Shown one piece after another: positions 22,178 through 36,349 of a stretch of DNA of 64,000 nucleotides. This DNA is from Argentina anserina (lineage: Eukaryota; Streptophyta; Magnoliopsida; Rosales; Rosaceae). Position 1 is the first letter of the stretch; each line of letters starts with the position of its first letter. A program made the position numbers and the translations under genes. The stretch is from assembly GCF_933775445.1 (NCBI RefSeq), contig NC_065872.1, positions 13,516,001 through 13,580,000 of the forward strand, read 5' to 3'. The notes under the pieces were generated by a model that did not search any database, was not told where the DNA came from, and saw nothing but the letters and a program-made list of their open reading frames with translations.

Positions 22178-25100
22178 TCATGCCGACACTGGGGTTCGTT
22201 CTGCTGATTCTCCTTGAAGCTCTACTGGAAATCTTTCCTGGAAACCTAGCATCTTGTTCAAGGCACCAATGTAGGCCTTGACACTAGAAACAACAATATC
22301 CATTCCTGCCCCAATCCCACTGGCACCAAAAGATGGAATAGACGTTATGTTCAAGCAAACTTGAAAACAATGCAACAAAAAAGACACCATACCTGAAAGT
22401 TCGTTGAGATATCCCACCAGTGACCATGTCACTGTTTTCGTTTTCAGTTCGAATTAGAACACGAGTTGTGGCTATTGCATCAATTCCTTCTGTGACCCCA
22501 TTCATAGAGTACTCGACAAGTGTCACCGATTCCTGTCCCACAACAGAGAAGCAAACCCCTTAGAAACCACATGATTCTAATGCTTTTGGCACGACTGGAA
22601 ACCAGCTAGAGTTTTACAGCAAAGCACCCTCCAAATAAATATAAAAGTATCAAATAAATAAATGATAAAACCACAAAAGTAAGGAGATTGTCATCATTCG
22701 TCTAAAATGGATGAATGCTGGATTGCTGGATAATGAGCATATTGAACGATCAGAGATAAGAACATTGAAACAAGTCTCTAAAGTATATGTAGAATACTTA
22801 GGGTTGCATAATTAGTATGATCACCTCTACCAACAAACTACAATATACAATGAGCTTGAACAAAAAGCAACAGCTGTATAAGTGTCAAAAAAGAATATTT
22901 CAAGCATCAGATGTAAATGCAAGAAAGGAAGTTATGGCATATTTTTATCGAACCTTCACAATGAGATCAACAGCCTTGTAAGCTGAATCCACTGGTCCGG
23001 TTCCAACTGAACACGCAATATGCTCTCTCCCATCAGCATCAATTAGTTTGACAGTTGCTGTGGAAAGACCAAGAGTTCCACAGGTAACCTGAGGACCCAA
23101 TTAAGGTAAAGTAGAAATGAGTTTCTCTTGAGAATTTAGCAGATTAAAAAATGAGCAAGAAAGTTGAAAGCTGTCTTGACTCACCTGTAGATCATTAAGT
23201 TTCCAGACAACTTCTGGCTGGAAAACTTCATCTGATACAATTGCTCTGAGGTCTGCATCAATGACTCTCTGTGACATGAGCAATTAATATAAGAGGGCAA
23301 ACAATAATTTCTTGAAGAACATCAAAACAAGATATATGTTGAACAGTGATAAGAGAGTTCAATATGATCATTGTGCATCTTAGTCCACCGGGCTGTTGGT
23401 TCAATAGTCCAATGTTAAAAAAAATCGATCTTCAAATAATCTACCACAAATCAATAAAGGATTCCAAAAGACAATAGTGCACCTTATTACTCCACTATCT
23501 ATTACACAATGAATTTGAAGTGTATTACAACATCCAGCTTACCTTTTTCTGTTCAGCTACTGCTTTGAAACGCCAGAATACAGTTTCAAGTTGAACATCA
23601 TCAAGCTCATAACCAAGCTAACAAGAACAAAGAAAGCATCAGAAAACTGTAGTAAACAAACCAACAAATTTAAATCCACTTGCAACAAATAAGCAGTATC
23701 GTGTACCTCTTCAAGTCGTTTTTTTAGAGCATGGCGTCCACTGCAAAAGAAAAATCACAGACAAAAGAAAACAGCTTATAAAATGGCACCTATTCTATTA
23801 TATTTGAAAACTTACAGAGGTTTAAAGATCAAAATGCAAATATAGTTTATATCCAAAAACTTTTGTTTGATGATTCAGAGAGCATAATAATCTTCCTAAG
23901 CATGACTATTCAGACAGGTTCAGCATGGGCTATGTGTGCCTTTCTAACTACTATTCCACATCATTCCCCCCAAACCGAAGTTAATATCTCTGAACAAAAC
24001 ACAGTTGAAGTTCAATGTTTGGAAATTAGATGTCCCAAGACTTTAAAAATACATACATAAAGTGAAAAAATGCAGGGCCGTTAGGTAGCATTTTAACTGT
24101 CGATGATGATGTCTGTTTTAACAAAGTATGTAAAAGAGAAGTTAAAAATAACGGGGAACCAGCCATAGAATTTGGCTATTTGGGTTATTTTTTAAACTTT
24201 GTTAAATTTTTCAATTTTGTGAACAGAAAATAAAAGTATATATTTAGGAAAAAATAAGAATGATTGATTTAAAAAAAATACCTAAGTTTCCCAAGGACAA
24301 TGCCAGCTTCATTGGACCTGTCATACCCGATTTCTTCAGGAGATATAATTTCATATGTTCGTTTGTCTTTAAGCATTCCATCCTATAAATCACAAAGCAT
24401 ATAAGACGTGCATACTAATTCATTCACTTACGACCAACTAAAAACTAAGAAAACAGACAACAATTATTGGAAATTAACGAGACAAACCTGATGGATACCA
24501 CTTTCATGTGCAAACGCATTAGATCCCACAATAGCCTTGTGCGGCTGCACATGCATCCCAGTGTACTCTGAAACCTATAAACCAAACCATTTAGGAGGGA
24601 ATTATACATCAACAACACTTGCAACAATGAAGATATAAATGGTTGAAGAACATATACCATCTTGCTTGTTAAATAGATATGCCGAGGATTGATTCCGGTA
24701 TAAAGTCCCCCAAGTATTTCGTCCCCACGACAGTTTAAAGTCATGACAACCTGCAAATATATTAAGTTCATAGAATGTAGAAAGATTAATTTTAGCAGAC
24801 ATGATAAAATAATATTCTTCGGAAATATAACATAAAAATATAAAATTGAAAAAATAACAACCAAATAAAAACAACTTAAGTTTAACATGAACAAATCTTC
24901 CAATTTCAACTATACCCATAACAAACTACAAATATTGCAGGTTGCAACAAGAATCAACTCTCACCTCCTCTAGTGAAGCATTACCAGCCCTTTCACCAAT
25001 TCCATTGATTGTTACTTCCACTTGCCTAGCCCCTTTACTTGCCCCCTGAACAACATAGATTAGATATGTGTGATTGCCTTTTGTAAAAACCATGCCTAAT

Positions 25101-26740
25101 TGCAAAACCAAAAAAATAAGGAGCATACTGCTAAAGTGTTGGCAGTGGACAGTCCAAGATCATTTTGGCAATGAGTTGAGATGATAACATTATCAATTCC
25201 AGGAGTATTAGTTTTGATGTCAGCAATCAACTGGCCAAATTCACTTGGCACTGTAATACCCACAGTGTCAGGAATGTTCAGAGTTGTTGCCCCAGCCTTT
25301 ATGACTTCACCTAAGATCTCATATAGAAATTCCTTCTCAGATCTGGTAGGGTTTGGGCCAAGAAAATAAAAGATTCAAATTATTAATAAACATGAACAAA
25401 TGAAAATTACTCAATAGAAGCGAAAATTTGAGTAAAGAGGCTAAAGAAGTCTCTGATTTAACACAACTCAGGCTTTGATTTGTAAATTACAATGTGTAAC
25501 AATATTGTCAAGACCGATTATACTCATTATAGTAATAATAAATGTTGATACCTATTTACAAATATTGCAATGCCATGACCTTCATTGAACCAAGTATTTT
25601 ACTTTGACCTTCCTGCAGCAGCATATCAATGTACAGGACCGATAACCAATGCTAGATCAGCAATGTGACTAATGAACCCCGAACGGTTAATAGTCAGCTT
25701 GCACACAGCCACATATATTAAAGTATCAGCCCCAATCCAACATATGCTGGGGACAGACTTTGAGCTTCGAACCCTCTAAACAGTAGATAGTTCAGTATAT
25801 ATAGCTGCTCACAGGTTAGCAGTTATAACCCAACCACCAACATCAACCTACTAAACTCTTACACGTACTGCCAAATACCAATTTCTGACTTCCCAAATAT
25901 AAACCAACACTACCGGACGGCCGGACATATATTTAGCACTTGACAATATATTCGACTTGACTACCACATTGCTCACACTGACAATATATTCAACAATTAT
26001 AATGAATTGCAGGAACTATGGCATTATTACCTGCCGGCGTCTTCGGGGCTAAACTCGACATCTTCGCAACCCAAGCCCCTAGCATAGCTCACCATACTCC
26101 TGGCGATTTCGATCACCTGCTCCTTGGTCTTCCTCAGCTTATGCTCCATATGAATCGGACTCGTGGCGATAAATGTATGTATCCTCGGCCTCTTAGCATA
26201 CTTGACCGCCTCCCACGCCGTCTTGATATCATTCTTATTACACCGGGACAGCCCGCAGATCACAGGGACATAACCGTCATTATCCACAAAGTTCCCGACC
26301 TCCTTCGCGATCGTCTTCACGGCCTCGAAGTCGTCTTTCGACGCCGCCGGGAAGCCGGCCTCGATGATGTCGACGCCGAGCTTGGCGAGCTGGCGCGCAA
26401 TGTCGAGCTTCTCCTTGGGGTTGAGCGACGCGCCGGGGGACTGCTCGCCGTCGCGGAGCGTGGTGTCGAAGACGCGGACGTAGTTCGGGTCGGAGATGCG
26501 GTTGGGGACGTAGTCGGGGCGGCGCGCGGGGGTAAGGTTAGGGTTTCGGGAGCAGAGGACGCGGGATTTGGAGGCGGCGGGGAGATAAGGAGACGAGATG
26601 GAGAGGGGTGAAGAGGCGACGTGGCGGGGGATGGGGAAGTGTGAACGGAATAGGAGCTGGGATTGGGAGTGGGAGGTTTTGAGTGAAGAAGGGGCAACGG
26701 CGGCGGGTGAGATTGTGAGGGGGGCGCACACAGTCGCCAT
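22178..26740 (-). CDS. IPMS: 2-isopropylmalate synthase (plastid leucine biosynthesis), 12 exons, 631 aa
   Basis: Condenses acetyl-CoA with 2-oxoisovalerate, the first committed step of leucine synthesis, in the plastid. Minus-strand exons, all GT-AG and in phase: 26740-26031, 25342-25129, 25045-24965, 24750-24658, 24574-24488, 24382-24282, 23740-23707, 23617-23543, 23268-23185, 23088-22954, 22532-22393 and 22319-22178. They total 1,896 nt. The first ATG is at 26740; the open frame before it begins with a non-ATG codon. The serine-rich N-terminus of about 80 residues looks like a transit peptide. DTTLRDGEQ (92-100), [15 protein letters not shown] and [11 protein letters not shown] are catalytic and metal-site motifs. 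The C-terminal segment (from about residue 470) is the LeuA allosteric domain for leucine feedback. Its presence argues against a methylthioalkylmalate synthase. No defects seen. Confidence 0.95.
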
Positions 26741-28623
26741 TGTTGGAAACAAGCGGAGGCTGCAGAGAGAGAGTAGGGAGGGAGAGTGCCGCGTTTGGTA
26801 TTTATCTGGAATAGGAATCGACTTCCGTCTTCATTAGGGATGGAAACTTGAATTTTCAAATTTCGTTTTTCCATGGCGGCGTTTTTGCATTTAGATTAAG
26901 AAATTCTGAAATGTGATAAGAGTGAGTGAGATTAGCTGGTTGGGTATCAACATTTCAACGAGAGTTGTGCAAGTGTAACGCGAAATATTTGTTAAAGATT
27001 TGTTTTTGCGTCATTGGTGATGAAGGAAAATAATTTGATGGCAAACTCTACTTCTGATGAGTTTATTTGATCTGCATCAGGGTTCGAGTTTGTGATAGAG
27101 GGCATGTAAGTATCACTGTTTTTGTATATGGTTTTGTTTAAGGGGCTTATGAGGATGAAACCGAGAGGAACATATTTTCATTGTTAATTTCTTTGATGGA
27201 TACAAACAAAGAATAGAAAATGACGGAAGAGCGAGTTTTAATTTGTTAATTCTCATGTTTTTATTTTCTAAACAGGGATATTGCGGATGAGGTGGACCAC
27301 CTGATGGTCTAAAATGACAAGAATTGTTTCAGGAGAAATTATGAGGAGAACATAAATACAGTCATGAATATCGATAGGAGTGTCTTTATATATAGGATTA
27401 CAAACTACTTTTATGTAAATACTGAGAATCTTATCTTCACATGGTTTAATGTATAAACAAATACTAGATGTTCCTAATCTCGAATAGACAAAGGCACACG
27501 TAAAGTTATTTACCCAAAACAAGTATGAGCAAAATATATATATATATATATATATCTTACTGAAAAGCAGCAATTTTAAGACAAGCTTACTCTAAGTCTG
27601 CCTCTATAATTGAGATAGTTTTCAAATTAATCTTCATGTATAAAAGTTGCTAGCTGAAGGTAGTTAGTACGGACGACACAAATCGTTGTAATCCTTTCCG
27701 AACGCGTGTGAATGCGAAGCTTGCGTAAATCCAATATAATGCGTCGTGCAGTAGATTTTATGAAATGAAAGTGTATGGTTAAATACATATTATCATTGAT
27801 AAATATACCATAAAGTAGTAACCGTAATTGGAAAATTACTAATAAAAAGTAACCGTTTCACGAGAGGTAAACACATTTTATATGGAAGACAAATTAACTT
27901 GTGTGCCCCTTAGTACATCGAGTACCTCTCCCTCTGCCATAAAAAAACGTTGGCCGCTGCAACTCCATATAGAAAAAAGATAGAGCCGACACCCTGAATT
28001 GAAGCGGAGACTGGGTGAGCAAGTTGGACGTCAGTTGGATATGGAAACCTCTGACACGGGTCGAGTAAGAGCAAATCCGGGTCGAGTAGACTCTGGAAAT
28101 CAAAGCATCATCGTTGGGTAGAACCGTAATATCCCGAAACAACTATTATTTTTTACAAAGAAACTTGTTATCAATTAACCTGCTCTTAATACTTCTAAAT
28201 CTAAGTTACATAACGATCTTGTATTTTCCAATTGTACTACTTGTATTTGTTCCTCCACAATCATTATGTATTATTTCGGGCTTGTTTTTTGTCTTTTTGA
28301 AGTAGTTTGTGGTTTACATGAATTCTTTTCATGTTGCTTTATTGATTTATTTAACCACAAAAGGCAATGTAGAGAAGATGGTAACAAAAGTAATTACCAA
28401 GATCCACAATTACCCCGCTACTGGAGGGGTGTCGAGTGTATTTTAACCCTACAATATTACCCTGCATTTCATTCTAGCGCCTTCTTCTTCTTCCCCCGAG
28501 TTCTCTCTCAACAGAGCTGCACACACTCTAGAATCTCCACAGTTGGATCACACCGCTTCACTCTTCTCTACCTAACACTCGTCTCTCTCTCTCTCTCTCT
28601 CACTACGCTCGTCCGCTTCAACA
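26741..28623. promoter_or_regulatory. Shared upstream region of divergent IPMS and DRG1 genes
   Basis: About 1.9 kb between two divergently transcribed genes, so both promoters must lie here. Visible features are an (AT)n run at about 27534-27555 and a (CT)n run at 28582-28602 just before the DRG1 ATG, typical of 5' UTRs of constitutive plant genes. The phrase GGGTCGAGTA occurs twice near 28058-28090. No other gene is supported. Confidence 0.5.
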
Positions 28624-31600
28624 ATGGCGACTCTTATGCAGAAAATCAAGGACATCGAAGATGAGGTACCTTCTCCTTCACCTCTATTCTCTCTTGCTTT
28701 TTCTAAACCCTAGAACTCTAAGCTCCGTTCGGTCAGTAAAAATTGAAGGATATTAGAGATGTTTAGCCTTATCATTTTCGGACCTTAGGGCTTAGAGGCT
28801 TAGAGCACGATTAAACCAGAGATTAAATCACTGTTTGTATTCGCGTTCGAGATTATGAGGCTTAATCAAGTTTTGTATTTGCTTAGCTCAGTTGAGATGG
28901 TTGAGAAATCGATTTGGATAGAAATTTTGCATTCGCTGTGATACTTGTTAGGCTAGTTCGGATTTATTCTCCATCAGTTAAATTCAATCGAGAAGAACGA
29001 TAACAGACAATTGAGATTTCCGATTTCCGAGTGTACCTTTTGTTTTCGTGCTGAATTGATGGCTCTTCTGATTGTTGAATTCAACGTAGAATGTTGGAAT
29101 CATCATTCATCAAATTTTGGCTTCTTTGATTAAATATTTAAATTTAAGCTGGACTCGATCACTAGTTGTCAACTTTACCTGATATGCATTTGGCATTTTC
29201 GGTTTGATTGTATTGAATATCTGCAACTGTTTGATTTATTTCTTGTCGATTCACGGTTGAAATGTGTGGCGTTGATTATAATTTGATGCATCTGGATGTT
29301 GTGAATTCTCTCGCCGTTTAATTAGAATACTAATACGCTTTGTGGTTAATTGCAGATGGCCAGGACTCAAAAGAACAAGGCTACGGCCCATCACTTGGGT
29401 TTGCTGAAGGTGAGCGGAAAAGTGGCTTCTTTACTGTGTTGTATTATCATTAATTGATCTTTGAGATTTGATCTTGATGTGGCTCATTATTTGTTGGTTT
29501 GTTGTTAGGCTAAACTTGCAAAGTTAAGGAGAGACCTACTTGAGCCCTCGACAAAAGGTGGTGGTGGTGCTGGTGAAGGTTTTGACGTCACTAAAAGTGG
29601 AGATGCAAGAGTTGGTCTGGTGGGTTTCCCTTCAGTCGGGAAGTCTACTCTGCTCAATAAATTGACGGGGACTTTTTCAGAGGTAGGGTACTGTTGATAT
29701 ATCTAAATCTATCCCAAATATGTTTGAATAGTCACTTTTTTTTTTATGTAGAGTGGAAGCATATAGACTTTGGTTGAGATCACTGATATGTTTAATCGCT
29801 GCAACTTGTCTCTAGTATTGGGACAAATGTGGACCAACTTTTTGATGCAATCTGCTGGGATTCATTGCCTGGTGTTTGATGATCATTTTGTACTTTTTTC
29901 ATATTGTCCCAAAACATTTGTTCGTTTAATAGCTGTAGCTGTCAGTCTAGGGATTTAAACCTACTTGTGCTTTTCAGATTGCAAGTGCAAATCTGTTTGA
30001 TTGATATAAGTTTCGTAAGTTGTCTGAAAAAGTGTATATTCTTCTCAGAGATAGATTACTTTAGCAATTTAGGGGATCACAAACTGATGAAACATAAGTG
30101 ATATACACCCGCCCTTTGCATGCAACTATTCCTGGGATTAGTTGTTTGTGAATTCAATATGGAACTATTAGATTTTTATCTGTTTATTTCCCTCCAAAAG
30201 CGAAATTCTTAACTACATGCATGGAATGCATAAATATTAGGAGTCATCCTTTTATATTAGTTTTTATGTCGAAGGTTTTTTTTTTGGCCTGATGATGAAA
30301 TTGGTGGTCAATACTTTCACATAAAATTGAGTTAGGGGTTGAGAATCTTTATTCCTCTGTCTAACTAATGTGTATGCAAGTGATGAAGCTTGAAAGCTTG
30401 CTTACCGTGAGATTTGAATGAAATTTTTTAACTATCCGCTCTTTGAATTATCTTATTAATTATAATCTTAATGTTCTAAAGGCTGTTTGGTGTGTATCTT
30501 TACAGGTTGCATCATATGAATTTACTACCTTAACTTGCATTCCAGGTGTGATTGTCTATCGAGGTGCAAAAATTCAGGTACCATTTATATTATCTTTGGT
30601 GATATTTTATCTTTTACCATTCATCATGATAATCTAGATTCTAATAACAGAAACTAATCACGCTATATATTGAACTGTTATATTGTCTTGTATATGATTC
30701 TTGTGTGTCAATTCTTGACGTGCATATGACATTCATACCTCTAATTATAAATATAAATATTCCTCAAAAATACGCTCCAAAGTTCCCATGTGGTAGCTTC
30801 ATTTTTAGAACTCAAAAATATAGGCAGGCTCTGTCTCATGTATCACCGAATTCAGAAAATTAAATAATTTAATAAATCAGATGGGATTTCAAAATTGACA
30901 AGAAATGTGCATATTCTCAATGGTTTTCTGCCTGTATTTTGATTTTCAAAAGGTTTGGGGTTTTAACTTTTCAGTTAAAACACAAAAGGTTCATGAATGG
31001 GAACCACAATTATAGGTAAAATTGAGGGTGGCTGCAGAAATGATGAGTAAGCTAAATTTGACTTACGATTTTGGTTACCTCTGCGTCTTTTCTTAATCAT
31101 GGTTCTCACATTATCTTTCTCACGTCATTTTCATCATATCCTTTTTAGCAGAGTTACATCTACAACAACATTTATACCAGTCGTACATCTTTTTTGACAA
31201 GCAACTCAGATTTGTAGCATTTTGACAATTATGTAGTTTATGAGTGGGATCTGCTTCTCTTTGTAGCCTCCATTTGCAACAGAACACGTTAGGCTGTGAT
31301 GTACGTGTGTGTGTGTGTGTGTGAGTAATTATCTAGACTAGCTGGATCATGCCTTAACAGCATATCTTCATCTTTCAAGATGGAAGTCCTGGATTTCATG
31401 GGCGAAGCTTTGTTATAATCATGTTATGCATTTATCACTTGTTGAGATAGGCTCGTGAGGTTCCCCTATTATTAGTTTATGTCTTTTTAACTTTGCCATT
31501 CTCATTCCTTAATCTGCAGCTGTTGGATCTCCCTGGAATTATTGAGGGTGCCAAGGATGGAAAGGGTCGAGGAAGACAGGTAATGTGTCCAAGTATACTC

Positions 31601-34317
31601 CCACAATTTTTTTTTCTTTGAAAGACCATAAATGATAAATTTCAATGCATTTTTTAATATAACCACTTTGGTTTATGATATTTGCATTCCGATGACCCCA
31701 ACAATTGTTTTATTCCCTGGTAAAATGAGTAAAGGCCTAAAGGGGAGAGATGAGAGAAATGTGAAAAACATAAACTCACTTAGATGAATTAATGCTCCCA
31801 TATGGAAGATCTCTCAAGACGTATTTCTACCGGGGGCTAACCGGTGCCCACTCTGGTCCGTCTAGCTCCCATTTGCTCATGCAAAAGAAGTACAGTTAGT
31901 GGTTAGACTTAAAGCTGCCAAACAAACAAATGTTGAACATTGTCTTCTTACATCTCATATTCATTGCTACCAGAAAGATAGGTTTGGTTTTTAAACCTAT
32001 GGGCCATCTTAAATTGATGTCTGTAGTTATTAAAGATATTAAACAATATATATCTCATGAAAACTGCTCGGTATTTATAGCTTTCTTTAAGAATGACCTT
32101 GATATGTTTTGTTAAATTTGCAATTATGGAGGCTTGAGGGTTAAGATATGCCTGATATTGTATTGTTGGAATATAAAGTAGTTTGCTCCCTTCTGAGTTT
32201 GTTTGTAAATTTGGCTTCCATGACATCCAGGTTATCAGCACTGCTCGAACATGCAATTGCATAATAATTGTTCTAGATGCAATAAAGCCAATAACTCACA
32301 AACGTCTAATTGAGAAAGAGCTTGAGGGATTTGGTATAAGGTAATCTTTGTTGTTCCCAATTTTTTTAGTCGGTACAGGTTTTACTGTGATATAAATTTA
32401 TAAATCTGTATAAGCTTGATGTTAGCAATTGTGCTCAGGTCTTAAGAGCATTGATGCATTGTCAGTATTGTCCCTCCATACAGATAATTAGATAATGTAT
32501 GTATGTGTATGTGACTTTCAGAAGCTGTCATTTATCTAAATATGCTGGCGTCTAATAATTTTGCCTTTTGTTTGCAATATATAAATTTTTTTCCAGCCTT
32601 TATGAATTATTGGTTTACCAATTGTCTCGCATTTCTCAAAAACAGAAGTTGTATATAAAACCTGTCTGGGAACTGAACCCACTCTTTCTTGAGAAAGTAG
32701 TTAACATTAGTGGCTTCTGGAAACTGCTTCAGGTCTCTTAAAAAAATTTAGAAACTGTAGTGCATACCGCCTTTTCACTGTTTTTTGTGGGTTTTAACAA
32801 CAGGAGTCTGTCACGCTTTCAGTCGCCAATTGTAGCATATTAACATTATAATTTTCTTTCGGTGCGTTGTGTGCGTGATGCTTTTGAGCCACTTAAACCA
32901 ACAATGAATTAAAAGAACATTGATTCAATTGTCTCCAGGCACACAAACACATGTAGGTAAAATGGTTACCAAAAAGCATGTAGATGTTGATGTAGATGCA
33001 ACCTTTGGTCAAGTCTCTAGAGCCTTTTGTTCTTCCAGATTATCTCAAAGTTTCTGTGCATCATCTGATTGGCTAAATGCTTATTCTGATCAGGTTAAAC
33101 AAGGAGCCGCCTAACCTGACCTTCAGGAAGAAAGAGAAGGGTGGAATCAATTTCACCTCAACGGTTACCAACACACATTTGGATCTTGAAACTGTGAAGG
33201 CAATTTGTAGTGAATATAGAATTCACAATGCTGATATCACTCTTAGGTTTGATGCAACTGCTGATGACCTCATAGATGTTATTGAAGGCAGTAGGGTATA
33301 CATGCCTTGCATCTATGCTGTGAACAAGATTGATCAAATTACTCTGGAAGAACTTGAGATTTTGGATAAACTTCCTCACTACAGTCCCGTCAGGTAACTT
33401 ATAACATACAGCTGATTTTAATAATTTCACAATGAACTATGAATGGTAAATATGAAATTAAGAAAAAAATATTGAATGTAACATTGTAATATTTGTAGTA
33501 ACTAATGTTTTACATAACTATATTGAGCATTAGATTTAATGTTCCCCTGTACTGATAGTATACAAATTTTGAAAGGAAAAAACAGGAGTATTGGACTTGA
33601 ATGTTTCAGGTTCATGATTGTCTGGCATTATTCATCGTTGTAAGTTGTAACTTATAATTTCATTTTACACGACTCATCTGCAGTGCTCACCTAGAGTGGA
33701 ACCTTGACGGTTTGCTGGAGAAGATATGGGAGTATCTCAATTTAACTCGCATATACACGAAACCTAAAGGAATGAATCCAGATTATGAAGACCCTGTGAT
33801 CCTATCATCTAAGACAAGGACAGTTGAGGATTTTTGTGAGCGAATTCATAAAGATTTCATTAAACAATTCAAGTAGTAAGTGCCATCTCCTTAAATTTCG
33901 TAGTTTTTTTTTTTTCTCACTGATAATACCTTGACAATGGGAAATCTTGAAAAGGCATTTCTGGAGTTGTCTCATATCTGTAGGAAACTACACTTTCAAG
34001 TTCATATAGACTTTTTCTTTCATTATATGTTTCGAACTTGATGCCTTTACTTTTGGCTATCAAGGGTTTTAGGCCTGAATATTGACATAGCCCCTTTTTG
34101 TTGCAGTGCTCTGGTTTGGGGGTCTAGCGCGAAGCACAAGCCCCAAAGAGTTGGAAAGGTTGATTTTATCTTGATTCCCATGTCATCTCTTTCATTTTTC
34201 TTGTGCTTTGTTACTATAAATTCCTGTGTTAATCAAAGAGCATGTCTGTCTTGTAATTGGCAACAGGAGCATCTGCTTGAAGATGAGGATGTCGTTCAGA
34301 TTATCAAAAAGGTGTGA
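28624..34317 (+). CDS. DRG1: Developmentally regulated GTP-binding protein DRG1, 10 exons, 368 aa
   Basis: Exons, all in phase: 28624-28665, 29356-29409, 29509-29682, 30506-30577, 31520-31579, 32231-32340, 33094-33393, 33684-33875, 34107-34158 and 34267-34317, total 1,107 nt. DRGs are conserved OBG-family GTPases that work with DFRP partners on translating ribosomes in the cytoplasm. Visible motifs are the N-terminal [20 protein letters not shown], the G1 loop GFPSVGKST (71-79), the G2 region with TTLTCIPG, the G3 motif DLPG (117-120) and the G4 motif NKID (248-251). A C-terminal TGS-type domain (from about residue 290) ends [16 protein letters not shown]. Length fits the family (about 367-369). 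No lesion seen; introns contain a (GT)n run near 31305-31322. Confidence 0.96.
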
Positions 34318-34799
34318 TTTGGAAGGAAGTCAGAAAAATATGTGCAACTTAAGCATCAGTACATGGTTTGTGGGGCTACAGCTTATGAGATTCATCGCTT
34401 GTACTTTGCAGTTTTTGCATCACTTTTTGTCTGTTCTATTAGTGGTAAGGGTAGGCAAAGTTTAAGGAGGATTGATAACCGAAATCTTGGTACCTTACTG
34501 CAGCTTTATGTGATCAAGCTGTTCTTGGTATTATGTTCTACGTGGATACTAATGAATATCGTCTATGAGATTGTAAGACAGCATGTATGAAATGCATCAA
34601 AGATTAGTATGACCTTTTGTTAATCTGTATCTTCCTTTACGATGAGGTGTCAACTACTATATGAATGGTAGCCTTTTGTATGCTCTTCCTTTTGTACTTT
34701 GTTTGCAGAATAATCTATTAGTTCCCCTGTAGCCTTATTACTTGTGAGCTATTAGAATGTCATTTTGAAGAATATCTAGTCTGCTATGTTTGCTTCGAG
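34318..34799. other. DRG1 3' UTR and flank
   Basis: Follows the DRG1 stop directly. TG- and T-rich text suits a 3' UTR, and no further coding exon is seen. Confidence 0.45.
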
Positions 34800-35255
34800 T
34801 GTATAGCGACGTACCCTTTATTTGATTGGAACCTAGAACCACTTCCATGGTTCCATGTCTAGACTCCAGACCAGAATCAGCAACAACTGCATTCGTGCCT
34901 TTGATGACGATAACGATGAGGATGGAAATGCCTTGGCACGCATGTGAAACAAGTTGTGCAAGTCCATGGCAAAGTACACTCCCCGAGTGGAGCCAAGTTC
35001 CTTCTTCTCTGATATGGCATAATTGGTGAGCCATGCATTCTGGTGCAATGTAACCTCGCATGCCCCTCAACGTCGTGTGTACTTTGCCAATCCAAAATCT
35101 GAAATCTTGGCATTAAAGTTGTCGTCAAGAAGCACATTTTCAGGTTCCCAACGGATTACTGAATCTTGTGTTCCAAACCAGAAATCGATCATTACTGATC
35201 TTCTTGTTAAAATTATTGAATCATTTATCCAAAGACCCTTTTCCCACGTACTCAT
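34800..35255 (-). pseudogene. Receptor-like kinase remnant (SD2-5-like kinase domain)
   Basis: The minus strand shows PENVLLDDNFNAKISDFGLA (catalytic loop through the DFG motif), then RGMRGYIAPE in a second frame, then WLTNYAISEK in a third. These three pieces, in order, are the activation segment of a lectin S-receptor-like (SD2-5 type) kinase. The HRD motif, the N-lobe and the extracellular part are absent, and the frame changes at least twice in under 250 bases. Only about a third of a kinase domain survives. Confidence 0.75.
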
Positions 35256-35262
35256 AAACTAG

Positions 35263-36341
35263 TTATGATACTAAAATTCATTCGTTCATTTTGCTTGCAT
35301 AACTGGACTGGGCAATGATCAAAACAAGGCAGCCTATATGAACCATAGGAATGAGTTGCGACCCTCCAGACCTAACTCTTGAACTTTCTTCACCTTTGTA
35401 ATTGGATCTGTAATATTGTACAAAGAGTTCAGGCAAACAAAAGAACCATGTTTATGTTACATATTCTATGCATATTTCGTACATATAATACAGTGAAAAT
35501 TCAGGAGCCCAATGGATGAAGGTAAGTAGGTAACTAATGTGATCTCTATATAGTTAAAATTGAACCGTAAAGTTCGTTTGCCCTTTACTGCAATCCAGCT
35601 TCTAGATGATGCAACACAAATATATAAATTTCATTCGCATATTTACTTCTCAGGAAGTGCACGGCTAATGGCAGTTCAAATTCCGTTGATATATATCGGT
35701 CTATATATAATTCATCGATGCCTTGTCTTCAGCTGTCTGCAAATATTGTGATTTGTGAGAACCATAGGCCAACGCAGATTGGCCCTTGATCGTTGGCTGA
35801 TCACGTCTTCCATTGTTGGCTTCGGATATGGCCACAAGAGACAAAAGTGAGACCTCTTCTAAACCGTCATCGTCAAAGTGATTAAGGCCCTCCTTACAAA
35901 TAACACATCTTTTCTAATTCTAGCTTCCATAGTCCAAACTATCCAGTCTCATCAAGCGAAAGTTCATAGCTGCTCGTAAAATAATGAACAATGGTCTGAA
36001 AGATATGCTTGAAGTCTTGAAGAACGTGCTAGCTAGTATTAGTTAACTGACGAACAAATATTGATGGAAACAAAGGATTAGAAACCGCAGGTCCGAGTTT
36101 CTGATGATGTGAATGTTTATATAGGCACTTTTTTTTGGATAATATAGGCACTAGATTGACCTAAATCTACTAAGGGAAGATCGACTTTCTATTAGAATTT
36201 TAGGTGTGCTCTTTGTTTTCTATTAGTTAAATGTAATGTAATTTTGCACTTAACAAGTGAGCCACCCTAGCTTACTAGCTTATACTTGCTAGCAGTAACT
36301 AGTGTTCTACTAGATCTACATACTCAATCGGATCGGAATTA
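35263..36341. other. Intergenic, no gene seen
   Basis: AT-rich sequence with short unsupported frames. It ends at the target site of hAT-like copy 2. Confidence 0.4.
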
Positions 36342-36349
36342 CTTCACAC

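Noticed and set aside
26018..26611. 197-aa plus-strand ORF over the IPMS first exon
   Set aside because: Antisense shadow of the GC-rich IPMS exon 1, with no domain.
26738..26752. IPMS start upstream of 26740
   Set aside because: The open frame extends four codons further, but the first codon there is TTG; the first ATG is at 26740 and opens the transit peptide.
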